Source of the DNA: an uncultured Verrucomicrobia subdivision 3 bacterium
GTDB taxonomy: Bacteria; Verrucomicrobiota; Verrucomicrobiia; Limisphaerales; UBA11358
Length of the DNA: 64,000 nucleotides
NCBI GenBank assembly: GCA_903858275.1
Contig: CAIOIC010000109.1
Span: forward strand, 1 to 64,000
Reading direction: 5' to 3'
Below, one piece after another: positions 42,215 through 49,910 of the stretch (position 1 is the stretch's first letter; each line of letters opens with the position of its first letter). The notes under the pieces are model-generated. The model was not told the origin of the DNA and did no database searches. It saw only the letters and a list, made by a program, of their open reading frames with translations. The position numbers and the translations under genes were made by a program.

Positions 42215-44065
42215 ATGTGCGGCATCATTGGATACGTTGGAAAAAAAGCGGCCTCGCCCATCCTGCTGGAAGGCTTGCGGCGGCTGGAATACCGCGGCTA
42301 TGACAGCGCAGGCGTGGCGGTTTTGGACAAAGCAACCCTGACCGTCCGTAAAAAACTAGGTAAGATTGACGAGGGCATCGCGCGCCTGCTGAAGGCCGAA
42401 CCCGTCACCGGCACGCTTGGCATTGCCCACACCCGCTGGGCCACGCATGGCGTTCCATCCGATAAAAATTCCCACCCGCACCTCGACGCCTCCGGCAAAA
42501 TCGCCGTCGCCCACAACGGCGTCATCGAAAACTACGACTCACTCAAGCAGAAGCTGATTCAAGCCGGGCACAAGTTCAAATCCGACACGGACACAGAAGT
42601 GCTCGCGCATCTTATCGGCGATTATTATGCCAAACGCGCCGGCAAGAACGGTGATTCGCTCACCCAGGCCGTCTGCGACGCGCTGCGCGAAGTCATCGGC
42701 ACCTACGGTCTGGTGGTCATCTGCACGGATTTTCCGGACATAATGGTGGGCGCGCGGCGCGGTTCGCCGCTCATCATTGGGATCGGCAAAGATGAAAATT
42801 TTATTGCCAGCGACGCCAACGCCATCGTGGCGCACACCAAAAAAGTGATTTACCTGAACGACTACGACGTGGCGACCGTCACCGGCGACCGGTTCGACGT
42901 GCAGAATCTCGGCACGGAAACAGCCAACGTCCAGATCAGCAAGCTGGAATTTTCACAGGAGGACGCGGCGCGCGGCAAGCACGCGCATTTCATGCTCAAG
43001 GAAATCTACGAGCAGCCGCAGACGGTGCTGAACGCGCTGCGCGGGCGTTTGGATTTTGAAGGCGCGACGGCGAAGTTCGGCGGCCTGAACATGACGGCGG
43101 CGGAACTGCGGAACATTGACCGCATCGTCATCGCCGCCAGCGGCACGAGCTGGCACGCGGCGCTAGTAGGCGAATATTTGATCGAGGAACTGGCACAAAT
43201 TCCGGTCGAGGTGGAGTTCGCGCACGAGTTCTGTTACCGGAATTGTCCGCTGGAAAAAAACACCGTGCTGCTGGTGCTTTCGCAGTCCGGCGAAACGGCA
43301 GACACCCTCGCCGCACTGCGCGAAGCCAAGCGGCGGGGCCACCGCGCGCTGGCCATCGTCAACGTCGTCGGCAGCACCATCGCGCGCGAATCGGACGGCG
43401 GTATTTATATGCACGCCGGACCGGAAATCGGCGTCGCCTCGACGAAGGCATTTGTCTCGACCCTTTCCATTTTAACGCTGCTGGCGGTTCATCTCGGTCG
43501 GCTGCGCCATCTTTCCGCCAAGCGCGCGCTGGATGTTTTGCACGGATTGGAAGCCTTGCCAAAACAGATTGAAAAGTTACTGACGCAAAATGATTTGCTG
43601 AAAAAGCTGGCAAAGAAATATGCGAAGGCGGAGGACTTCTTTTTTCTCGGCCGCGGCTACACGTTTCCGATTGCGCTTGAAGGCGCACTGAAGCTGAAGG
43701 AAATTTCCTACATCCACGCCGAGGGCTATTCGGCGGCGGAGATGAAGCACGGGCCGATCGCACTGATTGACGCCAAGACCCCGACGGTTTTTCTCGTGCC
43801 GCAGGACGCGATGTATGAGAAAACGATGGCAAATCTCGCCATGATCCGCGCCCGCAAAGGCCCGATCATCGCGGTGGCAACCGAAGGCGACAAGGCCACA
43901 AAAAAAGTCGCGGAAGACATGATTTACCTGCCAAAGACGCTCGACTTGCTGAATCCGATTCTCGCCAGCGTGCCGCTGCAATTGTTCGCCTATCACATCG
44001 CTGTCGCGCGCGGCTGCGATGTGGACAAGCCCCGCAACCTGGCCAAAAGCGTGACCGTGGAATAA
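42215..44065 (+). CDS. glmS: Glutamine-fructose-6-phosphate aminotransferase (isomerizing)
   Basis: This enzyme makes glucosamine-6-phosphate, entry step to peptidoglycan and LPS. 616 residues. Cys2 of MCGIIGYVG is the glutaminase nucleophile; LGIAHTRWATHG, GVIENYD and SDTDTEVLAHL follow. Two SIS sugar-isomerase domains (AASGTSWHAALVGEYLIEEL; SQSGETADTLAALREAKRRG) follow. The C-terminus ends DKPRNLAKSVTVE, the conserved end of the family. The last 55 bp plus 29 bp after the stop are repeated exactly at 49651-49734. This 3' end is also the region recognised by Tn7 TnsD in other bacteria. Confidence 0.97.
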   Translation: MCGIIGYVGKKAASPILLEGLRRLEYRGYDSAGVAVLDKATLTVRKKLGKIDEGIARLLKAEPVTGTLGIAHTRWATHGVPSDKNSHPHLDASGKIAVAHNGVIENYDSLKQKLIQAGHKFKSDTDTEVLAHLIGDYYAKRAGKNGDSLTQAVCDALREVIGTYGLVVICTDFPDIMVGARRGSPLIIGIGKDENFIASDANAIVAHTKKVIYLNDYDVATVTGDRFDVQNLGTETANVQISKLEFSQEDAARGKHAHFMLKEIYEQPQTVLNALRGRLDFEGATAKFGGLNMTAAELRNIDRIVIAASGTSWHAALVGEYLIEELAQIPVEVEFAHEFCYRNCPLEKNTVLLVLSQSGETADTLAALREAKRRGHRALAIVNVVGSTIARESDGGIYMHAGPEIGVASTKAFVSTLSILTLLAVHLGRLRHLSAKRALDVLHGLEALPKQIEKLLTQNDLLKKLAKKYAKAEDFFFLGRGYTFPIALEGALKLKEISYIHAEGYSAAEMKHGPIALIDAKTPTVFLVPQDAMYEKTMANLAMIRARKGPIIAVATEGDKATKKVAEDMIYLPKTLDLLNPILASVPLQLFAYHIAVARGCDVDKPRNLAKSVTVE

Positions 44066-44094
44066 TCCTTCAATGATACCGCGGTTGTTGTTGA
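44011..44094 (+). repeat. 84-bp direct repeat, left copy (glmS 3' end)
   Basis: Identical base for base to 49651-49734; the flanks differ on both sides. It covers the last 18 codons of glmS, the TAA and 29 bp of downstream sequence ending TTGTTGTTGA. The distance between copies is 5640 bp. It marks the left edge of the catabolic island. Confidence 0.97.
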
Positions 44095-44459
44095 TGCATA
44101 CGGCACGACGATGGCCGCGCCTTGCGGGAAACTTACGCTGGCTGGTAGTCGATGGACTTGGGATAACTGACACAACGCAAACTCAGCGTAACTGCCGGCG
44201 GTATAAACCGAGTCGCCCGGATTGAACGCACTCACCTCACCGCGACCGCTTCAACAATCCCTGCCGCATCGCTACCTGGCGTGTAAAGCAACGCCGGTTT
44301 GCGGGCGTAATTTCCGGAACGGATGTAAGTCTCGACCGGATTAACCCCGACGGCACGCACGCGAACAAGAACTTGCCCGACATCTGGCTGTGGAACTGGC
44401 AGCTCCAGCAAACGCAACACGTCAGGTTCACCGAATTGATCTACGCGAATGGCTTTCAT
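44095..44459 (-). pseudogene. Truncated NADPH:quinone oxidoreductase (zinc-free MDR) gene
   Basis: From ATG 44459 the frame reads [15 protein letters not shown], then [20 protein letters not shown] and [20 protein letters not shown], the start of a quinone-oxidoreductase-type MDR protein. It hits a stop at 44232 just after AVAVR. The homology continues in another frame (FNPGDSVYTAG, SYAEFALCQLSQVHRLPASV, FPQGAAIVVPYA) and ends abruptly at the 84-bp repeat. So it carries a frameshift and has lost its 3' two thirds at the island edge. Confidence 0.85.
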
Positions 44460-44694
44460 GTTTGCTATCGGTTCACGGATAATCACACGGTGCTCAACCT
44501 CACTCAGTTTCATAAGGGAAATTATGATTTCACATTTGAATTGCCCAAGGTAAAATGCTATGATAATTTTTCCAGATGAAGTCCAGTTTGTCAGGCTTTG
44601 CTAAATTATTTTTCAAGGCGGTTGGCCGCAACAAAAATAAAGCAGGCGTGATTCGCTTGTGCCAGGCGGCTTTCAAAAGAGCCTAAAACAGAAA

Positions 44695-45951
44695 ATGAAA
44701 ACGGCACCAACTTCACAATCCGGTGCTGTCCCGCATTGGTATAAGTGGGAAATGTTGGTGGTTCTCTGGATTGCTTTTTTCCTCCATCAAGGCTGTCGCC
44801 AGATTTACAATTCAGTGATCCCGCTCATCAAAACTGATCTCGGCTTGACCGATGTTCAGGCTGGCTTGGTCAGTTCCATTTTCACCTTGGTTTATGGTGT
44901 TCTGGTGCCGGTGGCGGGTTTGGTCGGCGACCGGTTTCCCCGCAAATGGATTATCTTTGCAAGTCTGTTGGTTTTCAGTAGTGGAACGTTGCTGACGGGG
45001 TTTAGCACCAGTCTCGTGATGATGGTGCTGCTCATCAGTATCACTACCGGCGGCGGCGAGGCGTTTTTTTATCCTTCGACCACCTCGCTGCTCGCGCAGT
45101 TTCACGAAAAAACCCGGGCGCTGGCATTGGGGCTTTTGCAAACCGGCCTTTACATCGGGATCACCGTCAGCGGGCTGCTGGCGGGCTGGATTGGCCAGAC
45201 ACACGGCTGGCGCAATTCGTTTCTGGTCTTCGGTGGAGCGGGCATTCTGTGGACAATCGTGATTGCCTTGCGTTTGCGCAACTCGCCGTTGCCGGCAGTA
45301 AGCACTAAGAGTACGATGGATAAAATCCCTACCCGAGAAGTTTTGTCCTATCTAATGCGCCGGCCAACGGTCTGGATGTTGAGTCTGGCCTTTGGCGGCA
45401 TGGTGTTTGTGGGGGTAGGCTATATGACGTGGATGCCGACGTTTCTCTACGAAAAGTTCCATCTCTCCGTAAAAGATGCCGCACTAAACTCGATGCTCTA
45501 CCACTTTAGCTTCGCCTTCCTTGGCGTGCTGGTGGGAGGGCGGGTTTCCGACGGGTTGGCGGCGCGACGACCAACAATCCGGATGGAAATTGGAATTCTC
45601 GGCCTGCTGCTCGGCGCACCGTTCATCTGGTTGATGGGCGCTTCGACAAATCTGACCATTGTCTATGTGGCGCTGGCGGGTTTTGGATTCTTCCGCGGGT
45701 TGTATGACTCGAACCTCTTCGCCGCCCTTTATGATGTGATTCCCGCGCGTTATCGTTCCTCGGCCACCGGGCTGATGCTCAGTTGCGCATTCACCGTGGG
45801 CGCGACATCGCCCGTTCTGCTGGGCTATCTGAAACAGCACATTAATCTCGGTATAGGTTTATCAGCGTTGGCGTTCGTTTATTTTTTCGGGGCAGCCTTG
45901 CTCTTCATCGCGTTGAAAGTCTTTTTTGCAAGAGATTATGTCCGCGAATAA
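44695..45951 (+). CDS. MFS transporter
   Basis: This is a 12-helix major facilitator protein of 418 residues, most like sugar-acid/anion:cation symporters. The first helices contain IYNSVIPLIKTDLGLTDVQA; GLVGDRFPRKWII is the MFS loop 2-3 motif (DRxGRK type). A central hydrophilic loop (TKSTMDKIPTREV) separates the two halves. ATG 44695 is chosen over GTG 44659. It heads the plus-strand gene set of the island, so it likely imports the substrate degraded by the genes that follow. Confidence 0.88.
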   Translation: MKTAPTSQSGAVPHWYKWEMLVVLWIAFFLHQGCRQIYNSVIPLIKTDLGLTDVQAGLVSSIFTLVYGVLVPVAGLVGDRFPRKWIIFASLLVFSSGTLLTGFSTSLVMMVLLISITTGGGEAFFYPSTTSLLAQFHEKTRALALGLLQTGLYIGITVSGLLAGWIGQTHGWRNSFLVFGGAGILWTIVIALRLRNSPLPAVSTKSTMDKIPTREVLSYLMRRPTVWMLSLAFGGMVFVGVGYMTWMPTFLYEKFHLSVKDAALNSMLYHFSFAFLGVLVGGRVSDGLAARRPTIRMEIGILGLLLGAPFIWLMGASTNLTIVYVALAGFGFFRGLYDSNLFAALYDVIPARYRSSATGLMLSCAFTVGATSPVLLGYLKQHINLGIGLSALAFVYFFGAALLFIALKVFFARDYVRE

Positions 45952-46002
45952 TCCTGATTCAACACACATGGATTCAACCATGCGGTTAATGAAACTCTTC
46001 AT

Positions 46003-46761
46003 ATGAAACTGGCAAACATGACCTGGCCTGAAATGGCCAAGCTGAAACGCGATCTTGTCGTTGTCCATCCGATTGCCGCGCTGGAACAACATAGCCGCCA
46101 TCTGCCCTTCTTTACGGATGCAATCCTTTGCGGTGCGGTGGCGGACGGCGTCGAGGCCACGCTGCCCAGCGATGTGTTGCTGCTGCCGGTGCAGTGGCTC
46201 GGGGCCTCCACCCATCATCTCGGCATGGCGGGTACCGTGAGCGCAGAAAACGAGACGCACATCAAACTTATCGCCGAACCGATGCGCTGCCTGCTGCGAC
46301 ACGGGTTCAAGCGGCAGTTCGTGCTTAACGGCCACGGCGGCAACAAGGATGGTTTTCACCTAGCCCTGCGCCAGCTCATCCTGGAGTTCCCCGACGCGCA
46401 GCTTTTTGGGGCGAGTTACTGGGAAGTAGCGACCGATGAAATTGCCAGGATTTTACAAGGCCCGATCAAGGCCGTCGGTCACGCATGCGAGTGCGAGACG
46501 GCGATGATGCTGGCCATCCAGCCGGACTTGGTGCGCCGCGACGCAATCCACAACGACCTGCTGGCCACGCGCCAGCCAAAGACTTTACGCGGCGTTTACG
46601 TCGCCCCTGACATGAAAGTACAAACCGAACACGGCGGCGTGGGCTACGCGGAACTCGCCACGGCGAAGAACGGGAAATTGCTGCTCGCGGCCGTTGTAAC
46701 ACGAGTCGTGGAAGTAATCCGGGCGACGCAGGTCATAAAACGGCGCGGCAAACGCAGTTGA
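46003..46761 (+). CDS. Creatininase family protein
   Basis: This is a metal-dependent amidohydrolase or lactonase-like protein of 252 residues. IAALEQHSRHLPFFTDAIL carries the Glu-Gln-His metal site of the family (usually ExHGxHLP), FVLNGHGGNKDGF the central motif, and VGHACECETAMMLAIQP the catalytic Glu. It starts 51 bp after the MFS gene and 7 bp before the enolase-superfamily gene. In such clusters these enzymes may open a lactone or amide; the substrate is unknown. Confidence 0.85.
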   Translation: MKLANMTWPEMAKLKRDLVVVHPIAALEQHSRHLPFFTDAILCGAVADGVEATLPSDVLLLPVQWLGASTHHLGMAGTVSAENETHIKLIAEPMRCLLRHGFKRQFVLNGHGGNKDGFHLALRQLILEFPDAQLFGASYWEVATDEIARILQGPIKAVGHACECETAMMLAIQPDLVRRDAIHNDLLATRQPKTLRGVYVAPDMKVQTEHGGVGYAELATAKNGKLLLAAVVTRVVEVIRATQVIKRRGKRS

Positions 46762-46768
46762 ACCAAAT

Positions 46769-47959
46769 ATGAGAATCATTGACCTCAAAGCACGGTGTGT
46801 GGCAATCCCGTTGGATTGCCAGTTGCGGCACAACACAGGCGTCCATCCGGGATATTTCCTGCGGACGATCTTGGAAATCATTACCGACGAAGGCATCGTC
46901 GGCCTCGGCGAAGTCGGCGGCGGGGACCAGCGCGGTGCGTTGTTGAAACTCAAGCCGCGCATCGTCGGCCTTGATCCGTTCCACCTTGAAGTCATCAAAC
47001 TCAAGGTTCTCCGCAGCATTTATTACATGTCCAACTCCAGACTCTACGGCGCGATCGAGATCGCCTGCCTCGACATCCAGGGCAAGGTGCTGGGCCGACC
47101 GGTAAGCGACCTGCTCGGTGGCGCGGTGCGAGATCGCGTGCCGATGATGGGCGAGCTAAGCTGGCGCTATGATCGTCCCGGCGGCGGCGACGACACCTGC
47201 GCCGAGGATCTCGTCGAACAAGCCGTGGAACTGCATGAGACGCTCGGCGTGAACACGGTGAAAATGAAAGGCGGCGTGGTGGATCCGGATACGGAGGTTC
47301 GCGTAATGGAACTTTGCCGCAAACGGATGGGGCCGAACTTCAACCTGCGCGTGGACGCCAACGGCGTTTGGTCGGTGGCGACGGCGGTGCGGATCGGCCG
47401 GCGGTTGGAGCCGCTCGGCCTCGAATACTTTGAAGACCCGGCGTGGGGCATCGAAGGACTGGCGGCGGTGCGGCGGCAGGTGCGTATTCCGATTGCGACG
47501 AATATGTATCCAGCGAAGTTTGACGACCTCGGTCCGGCGATCCGGCTCGACGCGGTGGACATCGTGTTGACCGATCTGCACTACTGGGAAGGTCCGCGCG
47601 GAGTGAAGGATCTTTGCGCCGTGCTGCGGACTTTCAATCTCGGGGTCGGCATGCACAGCGGCGCGGAATTCGGCATCGAGATGTCGGCCATGCTTCACAC
47701 CGCCTGCACGATTCCCGAAATGCACTTCGCCGGCGACGCCGTCTATAACCATCTCACCGACGACATCATCGTCGGCGGCAAGATGCGTTATGAGGGCGGC
47801 TGCCTGCGCGTGCCGACCGGCCCTGGCCTCGGCGTCGCGCTCGACGAGGAAAAGATGGAAAAATACGAGCGCTACTACGCGGAGAAAGGCGACTACTACG
47901 CACGTTTCCACCAAGATCCGCGCCGGCCGGACTGGTATCCGATTGTGGGCGGAATGTAA
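46769..47959 (+). CDS. Mandelate racemase/muconate lactonizing (enolase superfamily) enzyme, glucarate dehydratase-like
   Basis: This is a 396-residue enolase-superfamily protein, probably an acid-sugar dehydratase. The capping domain is N-terminal. In the barrel, TVKMKGGVVDPDTE gives the KxK-like base, LRVDANGVWS and EYFEDPAWG give metal ligands Asp and Glu, and TNMYPAKFDDLG the third ligand region. LGVGMHSGAEFGIEMSAMLH carries the His of the His-Asp dyad, as in the glucarate dehydratase group. It is followed 8 bp later by an SDR gene. Confidence 0.85.
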   Translation: MRIIDLKARCVAIPLDCQLRHNTGVHPGYFLRTILEIITDEGIVGLGEVGGGDQRGALLKLKPRIVGLDPFHLEVIKLKVLRSIYYMSNSRLYGAIEIACLDIQGKVLGRPVSDLLGGAVRDRVPMMGELSWRYDRPGGGDDTCAEDLVEQAVELHETLGVNTVKMKGGVVDPDTEVRVMELCRKRMGPNFNLRVDANGVWSVATAVRIGRRLEPLGLEYFEDPAWGIEGLAAVRRQVRIPIATNMYPAKFDDLGPAIRLDAVDIVLTDLHYWEGPRGVKDLCAVLRTFNLGVGMHSGAEFGIEMSAMLHTACTIPEMHFAGDAVYNHLTDDIIVGGKMRYEGGCLRVPTGPGLGVALDEEKMEKYERYYAEKGDYYARFHQDPRRPDWYPIVGGM

Positions 47960-47967
47960 GGCTTGCT

Positions 47968-48726
47968 ATGAAAACTAATCAGTTAAAAGATAGGGTCGCC
48001 ATTGTGACGGGAGCTTCGCGCGGCATCGGCCGAGCCATCGCGATCGGGCTAGCGGGCAAAGGCGCAGCCATCGTCGTCAACTACGCCACCAAGTCGGCCG
48101 CCGCCGAGGAAGTCGTCAACCAAATCCTAGCCAGAGGCGGCCAAGCGGTCGCCGTTCAGGCTGATATGAAAGACCTCGCGCAACATGAGCGGATCGTGGC
48201 GGCGGCCTGCAAGCATTTCGGCAGAATTGACATTCTGGTTAACAACGCAGCCATTACACACAGGCACCCGTTTCAGGAAGCGACCGCCGCCGCTTGGGAT
48301 GAAATCATGGGGGTTAACTTGAAAGGCGTCTATTTTTTAACTCAAGCGGTGGCGCGCGTCATGGCCCCGCAACACACGGGCAAAATCATTAACATCTCCA
48401 GCGTCCACGACACGCGGGCCATGATGAACAACTCGATCTACTCCATTAGCAAAAGCGGCCTTGTGATGCTGACGAAGTCGCTCGCGCTCGAACTCGCGGA
48501 AAAGGGCATACAAGTGAACTGCATTTCGCCTGGCGCAATCGTGACTGACGAAACCCGCGACCGACTGTCAGACCCCGCATATCGTGACCGCGTCCTAGCG
48601 AAAATTCCGAGCCGCCGCGTCGGCGAGCCGGAGGAAGTGGTCGGCGCCGTTGTGCTACTGGCGTCGCCCGAATCAGATTACATCACCGGAACCACCCTCT
48701 ATGTGGATGGCGGCATGTTGTTGTAA
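47968..48726 (+). CDS. SDR family oxidoreductase
   Basis: This is a classical short-chain dehydrogenase of 252 residues. VAIVTGASRGIGRAIA binds NAD(P); NNAAITHRHPFQEAT, INISSVHDTRAMMNNSIYSI and SKSGLVMLTKSLALEL contain the NNA, catalytic Ser and YxxxK residues. ITGTTLYVDGGMLL is the typical end. It probably oxidises or reduces an intermediate of the island's sugar-acid route, upstream or downstream of the dehydratase. Confidence 0.9.
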   Translation: MKTNQLKDRVAIVTGASRGIGRAIAIGLAGKGAAIVVNYATKSAAAEEVVNQILARGGQAVAVQADMKDLAQHERIVAAACKHFGRIDILVNNAAITHRHPFQEATAAAWDEIMGVNLKGVYFLTQAVARVMAPQHTGKIINISSVHDTRAMMNNSIYSISKSGLVMLTKSLALELAEKGIQVNCISPGAIVTDETRDRLSDPAYRDRVLAKIPSRRVGEPEEVVGAVVLLASPESDYITGTTLYVDGGMLL

Positions 48727-48749
48727 AAACATTCAGCGAAAGAACTCAT

Positions 48750-49283
48750 ATGGCATTTGACATCAAACAGCGCGGCAAACTGACCTACTACTATCGCGCC
48801 AGCCGACCCGTATTCTCCTTCGTCGTCACGGAGGCGATGCCGGATGGCGATCTCCGGGTCTATCTCGCAGGACTGACCGGAGGCGAATCGGCCACGCGCA
48901 ATCTCGGCCTGTCTGACACGGCCACGATGGATCCCGACCGGGAGATTCCGCGCGTGTTCGAGACGTGGGAAGACTGGCTAAAGGAAGCGGGTGTATGCAA
49001 TTCGATCACGGAACTGGATTTCATCGAAATGCATGTTTTTGGTTGCCAACCGAAGTCGCCCAGTCCGCTCGCCGATCCCGCCGGCTATGCCGCCGAAATC
49101 GAGCGCTTGCGCACGGCCTACGGACGCGCCTACGCCGCTTACTTCCATGACCATCTGCCGGAACACGGCCTGCCCGCGCGGTTCACCGTTCATGTTGTGG
49201 ACGTGCCAGACAAGGTGGCGTCCTATGAGTTTTACACAACGGCGCTCCGGCAAAAAAACCGGACCGGAATAAAATCCATCTGA
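48750..49283 (+). CDS. Hypothetical protein of the glmS island, unrecognised
   Basis: This is a 177-residue cytoplasmic protein with no signal peptide or membrane helix. The sequence alternates beta-like segments (KLTYYYRASRPVFSFVVTEA, then GDLRVYLAGLTGG) with a central helix (PAGYAAEIERLRTAYGRAYA) and a C-terminal strand region (FTVHVVDVPDKVASYEFYTT). I do not recognise a family. It is the last intact gene of the island, 23 bp after the SDR gene, so it is likely co-transcribed with the catabolic genes. Confidence 0.7.
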   Translation: MAFDIKQRGKLTYYYRASRPVFSFVVTEAMPDGDLRVYLAGLTGGESATRNLGLSDTATMDPDREIPRVFETWEDWLKEAGVCNSITELDFIEMHVFGCQPKSPSPLADPAGYAAEIERLRTAYGRAYAAYFHDHLPEHGLPARFTVHVVDVPDKVASYEFYTTALRQKNRTGIKSI

Positions 49284-49364
49284 ACACGGCTAAAAAACCT
49301 CTACGGGAAGGCTTGGGTTGTTGGGGGGGCGTATTCCGAGATAATGCATTACCAACCAAACGCC

Positions 49365-49650
49365 ATGAATTTGAAACCAAAGATCACGACACTCGTTATC
49401 GGCCCAATTTTCCCGAAAGCCCATGTTTCGATTCAAGCGGCAAGCTCTGGTTCACAGAATGTAAAGCAGGCTGCCTGACGTGTTTTGCCGACGGAAAACT
49501 GGAGCGCCTTGCCGCCGGTGGCAAAATCGACTGCCTGTCATTTGATGCCGCTGACGACATTTGGTTCACCGATCCGGAAAGCCACAAGTTACGCAAATAT
49601 CTCCGGCGGGAACAGTGCTTCGAGGGCGTGCTGGAGAGAGCGGGGGCGAA
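49365..49650 (+). pseudogene. Truncated SMP-30/gluconolactonase-like gene, frameshifted
   Basis: From ATG 49365 the frame starts MNLKPKITTLVIGP, then a one-base shift near 49405 moves the homology to the frame reading FPESPCFDSSGKLWFTECKA, DGKLERLAAGGKIDCLSFDA and DDIWFTDPESHKLRKYL. This is the beta-propeller of SMP-30/gluconolactonases. After ERAGAN the frame runs straight into the glmS tail (GCDVDKPRNLAKSVTVE). It has therefore lost most of its 3' part at the island edge and is not functional. Confidence 0.85.
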
Positions 49651-49734
49651 CGGCTGCGATGTGGACAAGCCCCGCAACCTGGCCAAAAGCGTGACCGTGG
49701 AATAATCCTTCAATGATACCGCGGTTGTTGTTGA
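49651..49734 (+). repeat. 84-bp direct repeat, right copy (glmS 3' end)
   Basis: Exact copy of 44011-44094 including the last 18 glmS codons, the stop and the 29 bp beyond. Here it follows the truncated SMP-30 gene instead of a glmS gene. It marks the right edge of the island. Confidence 0.97.
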
Positions 49735-49752
49735 AGTAGAGAAACAAAAGAA

Positions 49753-49784
49753 TTTGTTACTAGACAATATTCTTTGTAACTAGA
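49753..49784 (+). promoter_or_regulatory. Paired TTTGTWACTAGA motif upstream of the beta-helix gene
   Basis: TTTGTTACTAGA (49753-49764) and TTTGTAACTAGA (49773-49784) are direct repeats spaced 20 bp apart, about two helical turns. Each contains the palindromic core GTWAC. This spacing suits a dimeric regulator. The surrounding 49735-49910 is otherwise free of features. Confidence 0.4.
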
Positions 49785-49910
49785 AATTAAGTTGGCAGCG
49801 CAAGCGTGCTTATAAGCGTTTACACCAACAAAAAAACCAGTTTCCCCATGCCAGCAATTGACTCGGCACAGGCGAAAACACAAACTCCAATTTAATCCGC
49901 TTATTTATCT

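Noticed and set aside
44011-49734. Tn7-type transposon at glmS
   Set aside because: The target gene fits, but no tnsA-E or other transposase is present, no Tn7-like ends were seen, and the 84-bp duplication is far longer than Tn7's 5 bp.
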